NCBI GenBank assembly: GCA_023423975.1
Contig: JAFAEO010000084.1
Location: 62,001-126,000, forward strand
Length of the DNA: 64,000 bases
DNA from: Pseudomonadota bacterium
GTDB taxonomy: Bacteria; Pseudomonadota; Gammaproteobacteria; Burkholderiales; Burkholderiaceae_B
Direction: 5' to 3'
In this document: piece by piece, positions 46,576 to 54,665 of the stretch
How positions within the stretch are numbered: the first letter of the stretch is position 1
How the letters are laid out: each line of letters begins with the position of its first letter
Program-made: the position numbers and the translations under genes
Notes under the pieces: generated by a model
Told to the model about the DNA's origin: nothing
Database searches by the model: none
The model's input: the letters and a program-made list of their open reading frames with translations, nothing else

Positions 46576-47964
46576 TCAGTGGCGCTCAAACCAGCGACCA
46601 GAGGCCAAAGCCCACAGAATACAAAGCCCATACAACGTCATCGCTAATGCGCCGATTGCGAAGAAGGCGGTCAGGGATCCGGTCGAGACAAGCACGACCC
46701 AACCGAGGCCCGCGAATAAGAATAGGCGCAATGCGCCGGCCAGAAGCGGCCACTTTAAGCGCCCCGCGCCCTGGGAGGCGAAATAGAGCGAAAAACCCAT
46801 GGCGAAAAAGCCATAGAACGGGCCAACGATGCGCAGGTAATACGCTCCGGTTTCAAGCAAGCGTTCATCCGTACCGAACAGCCCCAGCCAGGTCTGTGGC
46901 CAAAGCGCCGCGGCAATCCCGACTGACGAGCCGACCGCGAACGCAATCGCCCCGCCAACCAGCGCAATATTACGAGCGCGCCCGGGCTGGCCAGCGCCGC
47001 TGTTGGCCCCGACCAATGCCACCATAGGCGCTCCCAAGCCGAAGGCGATTGGAATGAGGACGTACTCCAACCGAATGGCCGTGGCATATCCAGCCAGGGC
47101 TGCTGTTCCCCCATAGGCTCCCACAATGGCGGTGGTCGCGGCAATCAGGCCGTTGGTGAATAATGGATTCAGGCAAGCCAGCCCCCCAACGGTCAGGATG
47201 TTGCGCATTGGAGCCCAATGCAGCGGCCCGCGGATCAGCCGTGCCGGATTGTGGCCACTGAGGCAATACCAGCCTAGTACGAGAGCGCCGCAAGTATGGT
47301 AGAGGGCCAAAGCCATGGCGCCGCCGGCAACGCCAAGGGCGGGAATCGGACCAAATCCGAATATCAGCGCCGCGCATAGCGGGATCAACAGTATTGCACC
47401 GCCACAGATAACGGTTCCGGGCAGCAGCATGTTGCCTGTGCCCCGGATTACGCTGGCCAAGGCGCTCATGATCCAAAGCGGAACCAGGCTGGCAAAAACG
47501 ATATGCCCATAGGTCATCGCGGCATCCAGCGAAGCACCCTCTGCCCCAAGAGCACTGAACAGGGGTGAGCTGAACGCCACAAGTAATACGGTGAATACAA
47601 GCCCGATTGCCGCCGTCAAGACCACCGCGTGGCGTGCCAGCGAATTTGCCAGTGCAACATCCCCGGCGCCTAACGCTCGCGCGACAGCCGCCGATATGCC
47701 ACCGCCCATCGCGCCTTGTGACATGTTCTGCATCAGCATGAGTACAGGAATGACTACGCCCACGCCAGCCAGGACATCGGTGCCCAGCTTGGACAGAAAC
47801 CACATTTCAATCAGGCTGGTTGAAGCTAGCGAGAGCATCATCAGCACATTTGGCCAGCTCATTCGCAGCAGGATAGGCAAGATCGGGGCCGTGAGCATCC
47901 GAGTCAAGCGTGGATTGACAATGTGCGGCGCCTGGACTCGTGTCGACGGCGATAATGTATTCAT
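46576..47964 (-). CDS. MATE-family multidrug efflux transporter
   Basis: A 462-residue antiporter with about 12 membrane helices. It contains PILLRMSWPNVLMMLSLASTS, QNMSQGAMGGGISAAVARALGAGD and in the second half the mirrored LGAPMVALVGANSGAGQPGRARNIALVGG. It exports cationic drugs or toxins in exchange for Na+ or H+. It is divergent from a MarR gene, with palindromes between, so it is probably repressed by that protein. Confidence 0.88.
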   Translation of the reverse strand: MNTLSPSTRVQAPHIVNPRLTRMLTAPILPILLRMSWPNVLMMLSLASTSLIEMWFLSKLGTDVLAGVGVVIPVLMLMQNMSQGAMGGGISAAVARALGAGDVALANSLARHAVVLTAAIGLVFTVLLVAFSSPLFSALGAEGASLDAAMTYGHIVFASLVPLWIMSALASVIRGTGNMLLPGTVICGGAILLIPLCAALIFGFGPIPALGVAGGAMALALYHTCGALVLGWYCLSGHNPARLIRGPLHWAPMRNILTVGGLACLNPLFTNGLIAATTAIVGAYGGTAALAGYATAIRLEYVLIPIAFGLGAPMVALVGANSGAGQPGRARNIALVGGAIAFAVGSSVGIAAALWPQTWLGLFGTDERLLETGAYYLRIVGPFYGFFAMGFSLYFASQGAGRLKWPLLAGALRLFLFAGLGWVVLVSTGSLTAFFAIGALAMTLYGLCILWALASGRWFERH

Positions 47965-48009
47965 GAGGTGCTCGAAGACCGATGCATCGCGAAAGCTCCA
48001 AAAGTACGG

Positions 48010-48048
48010 GCATATGCAAGTATTTTCGATTAATATAGTTGCATATGC
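48010..48048. promoter_or_regulatory. Inverted-repeat operator between MATE and marR genes
   Basis: GCATATGCAA (48010-48019) and TTGCATATGC (48039-48048) form perfect inverted arms around a 19-base AT-rich centre; each arm also holds the self-palindrome GCATATGC. It lies between divergent MATE and MarR genes, where a MarR dimer pair would bind. Confidence 0.7.
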
Positions 48049-48140
48049 TAATATATGTCAAGAAAATTTGCTGTGCAGATCCAACACCAAAGACCGCTGC
48101 TGTTCAACTAGAAAGCACAGCCCCAAAGGAGCTGATCGAT

Positions 48141-48635
48141 ATGTCGTCACCTACCCGTGTGAAAGACCCACTTGTATGCAACGGTGCGGTTTTACGTAAG
48201 GCAACCCGTCGTGTCACGCAGCTTTATGATTCTGTGCTAGCGCCATGTAAACTGAGCGTGTCCCAACGCTCAGCGCTTGTGCATATAGAACGTGCGGGCA
48301 GTCCGACAATGACCGAGCTTGCCCACGCCATGGTGCTTGATCGTTCAGCCCTGGCTCATAATATTAAGCCGCTGGAGCGGGACGGTTACGTGATGCAAAA
48401 GCGCGACGCATCGGATGGTCGCAGCCGACGCATAGAATTGACTGACGCCGGGCGAACGAAATTGGCCGAGTCGAATCTACTCTGGCGTGCAGCTCAAAAT
48501 AGTTTCGAAGCAGCCTACGGGGCTGATCGCGCTGCCGCTTTACGCAGATCGCTTGCCGAGATATTTTCCGATGAGTTCGCGAACGCCTTTCATCAAGCGA
48601 CGATGCAAAAGCCAGAGGATTCGAAGTCCGGTTAA
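48141..48635 (+). CDS. MarR-family transcriptional regulator
   Basis: A 164-residue winged-helix regulator: LSVSQRSALVHIERAGSPTMTELAHAMVLDRSALAHNIKPLERDGYV by parts and the wing RDASDGRSRRIELTDAG. AAAGGAG lies about ten bases before this ATG; the longer frame from 48039 would overlap the operator. It probably represses the divergent MATE pump. Confidence 0.88.
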   Translation: MSSPTRVKDPLVCNGAVLRKATRRVTQLYDSVLAPCKLSVSQRSALVHIERAGSPTMTELAHAMVLDRSALAHNIKPLERDGYVMQKRDASDGRSRRIELTDAGRTKLAESNLLWRAAQNSFEAAYGADRAAALRRSLAEIFSDEFANAFHQATMQKPEDSKSG

Positions 48636-48690
48636 CGAAGGGTTAGCGGGCGTAGTGAGGATGTTTTACTTTTGAAGCCGCGTATCTCGC

Positions 48691-49227
48691 TTAACCCGCT
48701 GCAGATCGCTCGAAGATCAGGCATGTCGTGGTTGCATGCGCATACAGCTTGCCGTCCGGCCCGACGAGGCGGCCTTCAGCCGTCGCTACCTGGCGTCCCG
48801 CGTGGATGACTTTGCCTTCGGCGCGTATCAGCCGGACCTCGTCATTCAGGGCGCGGACCATATTTACCTTGAGTTCCAGCGTGGTGTAGCCCTTGCCGGC
48901 AGGCAGTGTCGAATGCACCGCACAGCCCACCGCCGAATCAAGCAGGGTTGCGAACCAGCCCCCGTGCACGGTGCCCAGTGGATTGTAGTGATGGCGTTGA
49001 GGGCGACCCTGGAAGATAGCGACACCAGGTTCCATATGAATAGGCAAGAAATCGAGCGTAATGCCCATTGGCGCCGGTGGTATATCGCCGGAAAAAATCG
49101 CTTCCAACATTTGCATGCCCGAGAGCCCAGAGACTTGTATTTCGGGATTTACCTGACACGCGCTCCATCGCGCTCGGACGCGCTGTTCGTCTGCTTCCCA
49201 ACACGCTACTACTTGATCAACATTCAT
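48691..49227 (-). CDS. PaaI-family hot-dog thioesterase
   Basis: A 178-residue single hot-dog domain. HYNPLGTVHGGWFATLLDSAVGCAV carries the usual HGG and the Asp catalytic region, and VNMVRALNDEVRLIRAEGKVIHAGRQVATAEGRLV completes the fold. It would hydrolyse acyl- or aryl-CoA thioesters. It is divergent from the second MarR gene with a 12-base palindrome between. ATG at 49227 is chosen because the longer frame runs into that operator. Confidence 0.87.
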   Translation of the reverse strand: MNVDQVVACWEADEQRVRARWSACQVNPEIQVSGLSGMQMLEAIFSGDIPPAPMGITLDFLPIHMEPGVAIFQGRPQRHHYNPLGTVHGGWFATLLDSAVGCAVHSTLPAGKGYTTLELKVNMVRALNDEVRLIRAEGKVIHAGRQVATAEGRLVGPDGKLYAHATTTCLIFERSAAG

Positions 49228-49248
49228 TAGCCACACCCAATTTAAAAG

Positions 49249-49260
49249 TTGTATATACAA
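49249..49260. promoter_or_regulatory. Palindromic operator between thioesterase and second marR gene
   Basis: TTGTATATACAA is a perfect 12-base palindrome, 24 bases before the MarR start and 22 bases before the thioesterase start. A second half-like GTACAATATA lies 10 bases on. Position and shape fit a MarR site that controls both genes. Confidence 0.6.
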
Positions 49261-49283
49261 TAATTGCAGGTACAATATATCAC

Positions 49284-49724
49284 ATGAAAAACGTAATAAA
49301 ACCGCAAGGATGCACCAATCTGAAACTTCGCCAGCTTACACGCATGGTGACGCGGCATTACGATGGCTATATCGCCGAGACGGGACTCAAGAACACGCAA
49401 TATGCATTGCTGTCGTATGTCGTGCGATTGGGACCGATCCAGCCGGTTGATCTGGCCAGGCTTATGCGGATGGATGCGTCGACCCTGACGCGCAATATGC
49501 AGCCACTGGCTACGCAGGGCTTGTTGGCGATCGTCGCAGGCAAGGATGCACGTAGTCGCCTGGTCGAAGCGACCGAGGCGGGGCGTATGAAACAGGCCGA
49601 AGGACAGCGCGCATGGAAAGCGGCACAAACTGCACTCAACGAGCGGTTGGGTGTGGAGCGTGTCGCCGCGTTGCATGATTTGCTTGATACTTGTATTGAA
49701 TACCTTGATAGCAGTTCGGAGTGA
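49284..49724 (+). CDS. MarR-family transcriptional regulator
   Basis: A 146-residue regulator beginning MKNVIKPQGCTNLKLRQLTR, a cysteine-containing N-terminus seen in redox-sensing MarR proteins. The helix-turn-helix is IQPVDLARLMRMDASTLTRNMQPLATQGLL by parts with wing KDARSRLVEATEAG. It precedes an Old Yellow Enzyme gene by about 50 bases, so it may sense electrophiles and control the reductase and pump genes downstream, similar in concept to NemR-NemA. Confidence 0.86.
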   Translation: MKNVIKPQGCTNLKLRQLTRMVTRHYDGYIAETGLKNTQYALLSYVVRLGPIQPVDLARLMRMDASTLTRNMQPLATQGLLAIVAGKDARSRLVEATEAGRMKQAEGQRAWKAAQTALNERLGVERVAALHDLLDTCIEYLDSSSE

Positions 49725-49776
49725 CATCCAGCAGAGTAATTGCTATCTATTTGTACAATTTTTAATGGACGACAGC

Positions 49777-50889
49777 ATGACGCAGACATTGTTTTTTCCT
49801 TTACGCCTCGGATCCCTGGATTTGAAGCACCGCGTGGTAATGGCTCCGTTGACCCGTATGCGGGCGGCTCAGCCCGGGAATATTCCCCATGCGCTCAACG
49901 TAGAGTACTATCGCCAGCGCGCCTCGCAGGATGGGCTGATTATTTCGGAAGGTTCACAGATCTCGCGCACCGGGCAGGGAATGCCGGCAACGCCAGGCAT
50001 CCACAGCGAGGAACAGATCGCTGGCTGGAAAGCGGTAACGGAAGTGGTTCATACACAAGGCGGCCTGATCTTTCTGCAACTGTGGCATGTCGGGCGCATT
50101 TCCCATTCGTCGCTCCTGGGTGGTCAATTGCCGGTGGCCCCGTCCGCCATCGCCGCGCCTGGCAATGCATTTACCGGTACGTTTGAGCGCGCTCCGTTCG
50201 AAACGCCGCGTGCACTGGAGACCACGGAGATTGCGTCTGTGATTGAGGACTATGCCCAGGCGGCACGGCACGCGCAGCAAGCCGGTTTCGATGGTGTGGA
50301 GATCCACGCGGCTAACGGCTATCTGTTGGAGCAGTTTTTGCAGAGCCGGAGCAACCAGCGAACCGATGCCTATGGTGGCTCGATTGAGAATCGCTGCCGC
50401 ATCGTGCTGGAGATTGCCGCGGCGGTCTCAACCGTTTTCGGGGCTGATCGTGTCGGCATCCGGTTGTCGCCATTCGGGGTGGCTAACGGTAGTGGCGAAG
50501 ATGATCCCTTGCCTCTGTATACGTATCTGATCCAGCAATTGGCAGCCCTTGATCTGGCGTATCTGCATCTGATCGAGCCCCGCGCCAGCGGTGCTGGCCA
50601 GGCCGAGGTGGATCATCAGAATGTGCCCTTTACCTCGGAACTGTTCCGTCCGTACTGGCCCAACATCCTGATCGCGGCGGGGAACTACAAACCCGATAGC
50701 GCGGCTGCCGCAATCGAAGCGGGCAGGGCAGACGCCATTGCGTTCGGCCGCTTGTTTATCGCCAACCCGGATTTGCCTGAGCGCGCGCGCCGGGGCGCTG
50801 ACCTGAATGCCTATACACGCGCCACCTTCTACGGCGGCGGGGCTGAAGGCTATGTGGATTACCCAGCGCTTATGGCGTCGAGCCAATGA
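49777..50889 (+). CDS. Old Yellow Enzyme-family alkene reductase (NemA type)
   Basis: A 370-residue FMN TIM-barrel reductase of activated C=C bonds, maleimides and nitro compounds. LKHRVVMAPLTRMRA is the FMN-binding start, LWHVGRISH and VEIHAANGYLLEQFLQSRSNQRTD carry the active-site His/Asn pair, and AIAFGRLFIANPDLPER closes the flavin phosphate site. ATG at 49777 has a GGA upstream; the longer frame overlaps the MarR gene. Its stop overlaps the next start (ATGA). Confidence 0.9.
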   Translation: MTQTLFFPLRLGSLDLKHRVVMAPLTRMRAAQPGNIPHALNVEYYRQRASQDGLIISEGSQISRTGQGMPATPGIHSEEQIAGWKAVTEVVHTQGGLIFLQLWHVGRISHSSLLGGQLPVAPSAIAAPGNAFTGTFERAPFETPRALETTEIASVIEDYAQAARHAQQAGFDGVEIHAANGYLLEQFLQSRSNQRTDAYGGSIENRCRIVLEIAAAVSTVFGADRVGIRLSPFGVANGSGEDDPLPLYTYLIQQLAALDLAYLHLIEPRASGAGQAEVDHQNVPFTSELFRPYWPNILIAAGNYKPDSAAAAIEAGRADAIAFGRLFIANPDLPERARRGADLNAYTRATFYGGGAEGYVDYPALMASSQ

Positions 50890-52097
50890 GTGATGCCGAT
50901 GTAGCACGCGTACCATCGCAAGCAACCCGGCTGCCTGCCGAGCAAGGGCTCACGGCCAGCGTGCTGTTCCTGCTGGCCGCGCTGGCAGCCCTGGGGGCGT
51001 TGGCTACCAACATTATCCTTCCGGCATTTTCCTCGTTGGGCCAAGACCTTGGCGTCTCGGTCAGGGAGCTAAGCGCGACGCTGACCAGTTTCTTTCTGGC
51101 CTTCGCGCTGGGCCAGTTGTTCGTCGGCCCGTTGTCGGATCGCTTCGGGCGTCAGCGTCTGGTGCTTGTCGGACTCGCCATCTTTATCCTCGGCAGTCTG
51201 GTCTGCGCGGTAGCCAGCACACTGCCGCAGTTGATTGGTGGCAGGATCATTCAGGCGCTGGGCGTTTGCGCAACGTCAGTACTGTCCCGGGCCATCGCCC
51301 GTGATTTGTTCGATGGGCAGGCGCTGGCACGTGCGCTGTCACTTACTATGATCGCCATGGCCGCAGCGCCAGGCTTTTCACCGCTGCTGGGTGGCGCGTT
51401 AAACAGTTGGCTGGGCTGGCGGGCAACCTTCGGGTTTGTGGGCGTGCTCGCCGTCTTGCTCGCTTTTTACTACACCGCCAAGTTGGGAGAAACACATAGC
51501 GCTGATAAGCGCTCAGCCCTCTCTGTCTCAGCAATACTGAGAATCTACTGGCAACTGCTGATTGACCGGCGCTTCATTGCGCCAGCGCTTTCAGTAAGTC
51601 TGGTCATTGGCGCGTTGTACGCATTCTTTGCGATGGCGCCGGCAATTTTGATGACCGGATTCGATTTTTCCCCGTTTGAGTTGGGGCTGTTCTTTGCCTC
51701 AACTGTTTTTGTCGTGTTTGGCGCTGGTTTAATGGCGCCTCGACTGGCCAAAAGACACGGGCCCATGCCAGTGGCGCGGGCAAGTCTCATTGTTGCGCTG
51801 GCAGGCAGCGTGGCTTTATTGATGGGTAAAGAGGATATTTTCTTTTTTTCTGGGGCTCTGATTGTATTTCTGCTTGGCATGGGCCTGATCAATCCGCTCG
51901 GCACTGCCATTGCGTTGCAGCCGTTCGCGCGGAACGCAGGGGCAGCGTCGGCGTTGCTGGGGTTCCTGCAAATGGGCCTTGCGGCTTTTTCCATCAGCAT
52001 TGCTGCTGCGCTTCCTTTTCCTGTGTATACCTCGCTTGGCATCATTCTGGCGGGCAATCTTACGCTGTCCTTTCTGGTTTTTCTTGTTCTGCGCTAA
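50886..52097 (+). CDS. Multidrug effflux MFS transporter (Bcr/CflA type)
   Basis: A 403-residue 12-helix exporter. LPAFSSLGQDLGVSVRELSATLTSFFLAFALGQLFVGPLSDRFGRQR in parts is the Bcr/CflA opening, and RIIQALGVCATSVLSRAIARDLFDG is motif C region. It is coupled to the Old Yellow Enzyme gene by a four-base overlap, so reductase and pump are co-expressed, a sensible pairing for electrophile defence. Confidence 0.88.
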   Translation: MSDADVARVPSQATRLPAEQGLTASVLFLLAALAALGALATNIILPAFSSLGQDLGVSVRELSATLTSFFLAFALGQLFVGPLSDRFGRQRLVLVGLAIFILGSLVCAVASTLPQLIGGRIIQALGVCATSVLSRAIARDLFDGQALARALSLTMIAMAAAPGFSPLLGGALNSWLGWRATFGFVGVLAVLLAFYYTAKLGETHSADKRSALSVSAILRIYWQLLIDRRFIAPALSVSLVIGALYAFFAMAPAILMTGFDFSPFELGLFFASTVFVVFGAGLMAPRLAKRHGPMPVARASLIVALAGSVALLMGKEDIFFFSGALIVFLLGMGLINPLGTAIALQPFARNAGAASALLGFLQMGLAAFSISIAAALPFPVYTSLGIILAGNLTLSFLVFLVLR

Positions 52098-52158
52098 GTC
52101 CACTGGCCGCAATGAGCTGTACTGTAATATTTATTTCAACTGAAAAAAGGTGAAAACG

Positions 52159-53145
52159 ATGGCATTCAAGGCACTGCTGGCCACCAAGGCCGGTGAAAAT
52201 ATTTCGACAGACGTTGTTGAGCTCGACGACGGGGAGCTTATGCCGGGTGACGTCATTATCGTGATTGAATACTCGACGGTGAACTACAAAGATGCGATGG
52301 CTGTGACAGGTAAGGGATCCGTCATTCGCGCGTTTCCTCTGATTCCGGGGATCGATTTTGCGGGCACCGTTCAGGCGTCCTCGCATCCCGGCTTCGCTGT
52401 GGGCGATCGTGTGGTCGCCAATGGGTGGGAACTGAGCCATACCCATCACGGTGGGTTTGCGCAAAAGGCGCGCGTCAAAGGCGATTGGCTCGTCAAGCTA
52501 CCGGATGTTTTTTCAACCCGGGATGCCATGGCCATCGGCACTGCCGGCTACACAGCGATGCTGAGCGTGCTGGCCCTTGAGCATGGTGGCATCACGCCTG
52601 AGCGCGGCGATATCCTGGTGACCGGTGCCAATGGCGGCGCCGGATCGGTGGCGATTGCGTTGTTGTCGAAGCTGGGCTATCGGGTCATCGCATCGACCGG
52701 CCGTCCCCAAGAGGCCGTTTACCTGCACGCGCTTGGCGCAGCGCAGATCATTGATCGCCGCACCTTGTCCGAGCCGGGTCCACCGATTGCTGCCGAGCAA
52801 TGGGCCGGCGCCATTGACTCCGTTGGCAGCCACACGCTGGCCAATGTTTTGGCGCAGACCCGCTATCGCGGCGTGGTCGCGGCCTTCGGGCTTGCGCAAG
52901 GGATGGATCTGCCGGCGTCCGTGCTGCCTTTTATCCTGCGCAATGTGACGCTGGCTGGTATCGATTCAGTCAATGCGCCACAGGATTTTCGATTGCAGGC
53001 ATGGTCGCGCCTGGCTCGCGATCTGGATCTGAACAAGCTTGCCAGCACCACGCAAGAGGTCGGCCTGGCGGACGTGCCTCGTGTCGCCAGCGATATCCTG
53101 GCAGGGAAGGTCCGGGGACGCACCGTGGTCAACGTCAACCAGTAA
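52159..53145 (+). CDS. Quinone oxidoreductase, YhdH/AcuI-like acryloyl-CoA reductase family
   Basis: A 328-residue medium-chain reductase without zinc. YSTVNYKDAMAVTGKGSVIRAFPLIPGIDFAGTV in parts is the YhdH/AcuI signature, and TGANGGAGSVAIALLSKLGY is the NADPH loop. AAAAGGTG precedes the ATG at 52159. Family members reduce acrylyl-CoA or other electrophilic alkenes. It lies 60 bases after the MFS gene in the same direction. Confidence 0.88.
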   Translation: MAFKALLATKAGENISTDVVELDDGELMPGDVIIVIEYSTVNYKDAMAVTGKGSVIRAFPLIPGIDFAGTVQASSHPGFAVGDRVVANGWELSHTHHGGFAQKARVKGDWLVKLPDVFSTRDAMAIGTAGYTAMLSVLALEHGGITPERGDILVTGANGGAGSVAIALLSKLGYRVIASTGRPQEAVYLHALGAAQIIDRRTLSEPGPPIAAEQWAGAIDSVGSHTLANVLAQTRYRGVVAAFGLAQGMDLPASVLPFILRNVTLAGIDSVNAPQDFRLQAWSRLARDLDLNKLASTTQEVGLADVPRVASDILAGKVRGRTVVNVNQ

Positions 53146-53260
53146 CGGATACCAGGAAGGGAAGCGATAAGCTGATCCAGCCAACAGCAATCGTGTCGGG
53201 CGTGAGGTCTGTACGAGGCGTTATCGACGGCGGAGATTTACCTGCCATCACGGAGACCAT

Positions 53261-54262
53261 ATGAAGGCATTTATCATTGATCGTTACGGCAAGAATGAAG
53301 TTGGCCACCTTGCCGACATGCCCGAGCCTGATCTGCGGGACGATGACGTTCTCATTCAGATTCATGCCGCCAGCATTAACGTGCTGGACGCCAAGATTCG
53401 CTCCGGCGAGTTCAAGCTGATCCTCCCTTACCGCTTGCCGCTGATTCTTGGCAATGACATGGCTGGTACGGTTGTGCGTGTCGGGCTCCAAGTGAGCCAA
53501 TTCAAACCGGGCGACCAGGTGTATGCGCGCCCTGATCAGGATCGGATTGGTACGTTTGCCGAGTTCATTTGCGTCAAGGAAGCATCGCTGGCACTCAAGC
53601 CTCGCAACCTGAGCATGGAGCAAGCCGCTTCGATTCCCCTGGTCGGTCTCACTGCGTGGCAGGTGCTGGTTGAAGTCGCGCAGCTAAAAGCAGGCCAGAA
53701 GGTATTCATTCATGCCGGTTCGGGTGGCGTTGGCACCATCGCTATCCAACTGGCCAAACACCTCGGGGCCTTTGTCGCCACAACCACCAGTACAAGCAAC
53801 GTTGCCTGGGTGAGGGCGCTGGGGGCCGATCTGGTCATCGACTACAAGCATCAGCCATTCGAGGAAGTCTTACAAGATTACGATGTGGTTTTGCACAGCC
53901 TGGGTAAAGGTGCACTTGAGAAGTCGCTGCAAGTTCTCAAACCAGGTGGGCACCTCATCACCATTTCGGGCCCTCCCACTACGGAATTTGCGGATCAACA
54001 GCGGCTATCCTGGCCGTTGAAGCAGATTCTGCGTCTGCTAAGCTATGGGATAAGAAGGAAGGCCAAGCCGCGTGGCATTCGCTACAGCTTCGTCTTTATG
54101 CGGGCCAGTGGCTCACAATTACGTGAGCTCAGCGGTTTGATTGAGACGGGCGCAATCAAACCGGTTGTTGACCGGGTATTTCCATTGAACTCGACCGCGG
54201 ATGCGCTGGCCTATGTTGAAACAGGGCGGGCCAAGGGCAAGGTCGTTATCAAGATCAAGTGA
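53261..54262 (+). CDS. NADP-dependent oxidoreductase (zinc-independent quinone reductase-like)
   Basis: A 333-residue medium-chain reductase: MKAFIIDRYGKNEVGHLADM, INVLDAKIRSGEFKLILPYRLPLILGNDMAGTV in parts, the cofactor loop IHAGSGGVGTIAIQLAKHLGA, and the ending AKGKVVIKIK. It closely follows the YhdH-like gene (115 bases) and completes a run of four alkene/quinone-reducing or pumping genes after the second MarR gene. Confidence 0.88.
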   Translation: MKAFIIDRYGKNEVGHLADMPEPDLRDDDVLIQIHAASINVLDAKIRSGEFKLILPYRLPLILGNDMAGTVVRVGLQVSQFKPGDQVYARPDQDRIGTFAEFICVKEASLALKPRNLSMEQAASIPLVGLTAWQVLVEVAQLKAGQKVFIHAGSGGVGTIAIQLAKHLGAFVATTTSTSNVAWVRALGADLVIDYKHQPFEEVLQDYDVVLHSLGKGALEKSLQVLKPGGHLITISGPPTTEFADQQRLSWPLKQILRLLSYGIRRKAKPRGIRYSFVFMRASGSQLRELSGLIETGAIKPVVDRVFPLNSTADALAYVETGRAKGKVVIKIK

Positions 54263-54521
54263 GCGAGCATCGATAGACTATATCTATCGAGGATGAGCTT
54301 GTAAAATAAATTTGAATCTAATTGAATGCTTTTACTTTCTGGCTAAAGCAGACAGTCGATCCAAAGTAGCGATAAACATGGAAAGTGAACCGACGAATGT
54401 GACCGAAAACAAGCTCTAGGTCGGGGTCATTCGCAAGGTTAATATTATGGTAAGTTGTTCATTCAATTGCCCGATCCTTATTCGATCGCATATCGTCATT
54501 GAACAAAAGCCTGTCGTAATC

Positions 54522-54541
54522 AAAAAAAAAGAAGCTTCTTT
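54522..54541 (-). terminator. Possible intrinsic terminator of the two-component operon
   Basis: On the minus strand AAAGAAGCTTCTTT (54541-54528), a perfect 14-base palindrome, is followed by a run of T. The stem is AT-rich and has no loop, so it would be weak. It lies about 120 bases after the histidine kinase stop and 12 bases after the orphan frame at 54553. Confidence 0.4.
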
Positions 54542-54552
54542 ACCGTGAATCC

Positions 54553-54665
54553 CTAGCGTTTGTTGAGTAGCAGGCATACAGAAAGATCCAGTTTACCGGT
54601 CTTCTGCAGTAATTCCATGGCCGAGCGCACTTTAGCCCGGGTGTGTCCAGAGTCTTCGGCTGCTA
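54553..54665 (-). pseudogene. Possible orphan 3' end of a lost gene
   Basis: Just after the histidine kinase stop, a minus-strand frame of about 38 codons has no start codon (a stop lies upstream) but reads like real protein: SGHTRAKVRSAMELL, then KTGKLDLSVCLLLNKR and stop. A T-run hairpin follows at once. I recognise no family; a deletion that fused the kinase end to the tail of another gene would explain it. Confidence 0.3.
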
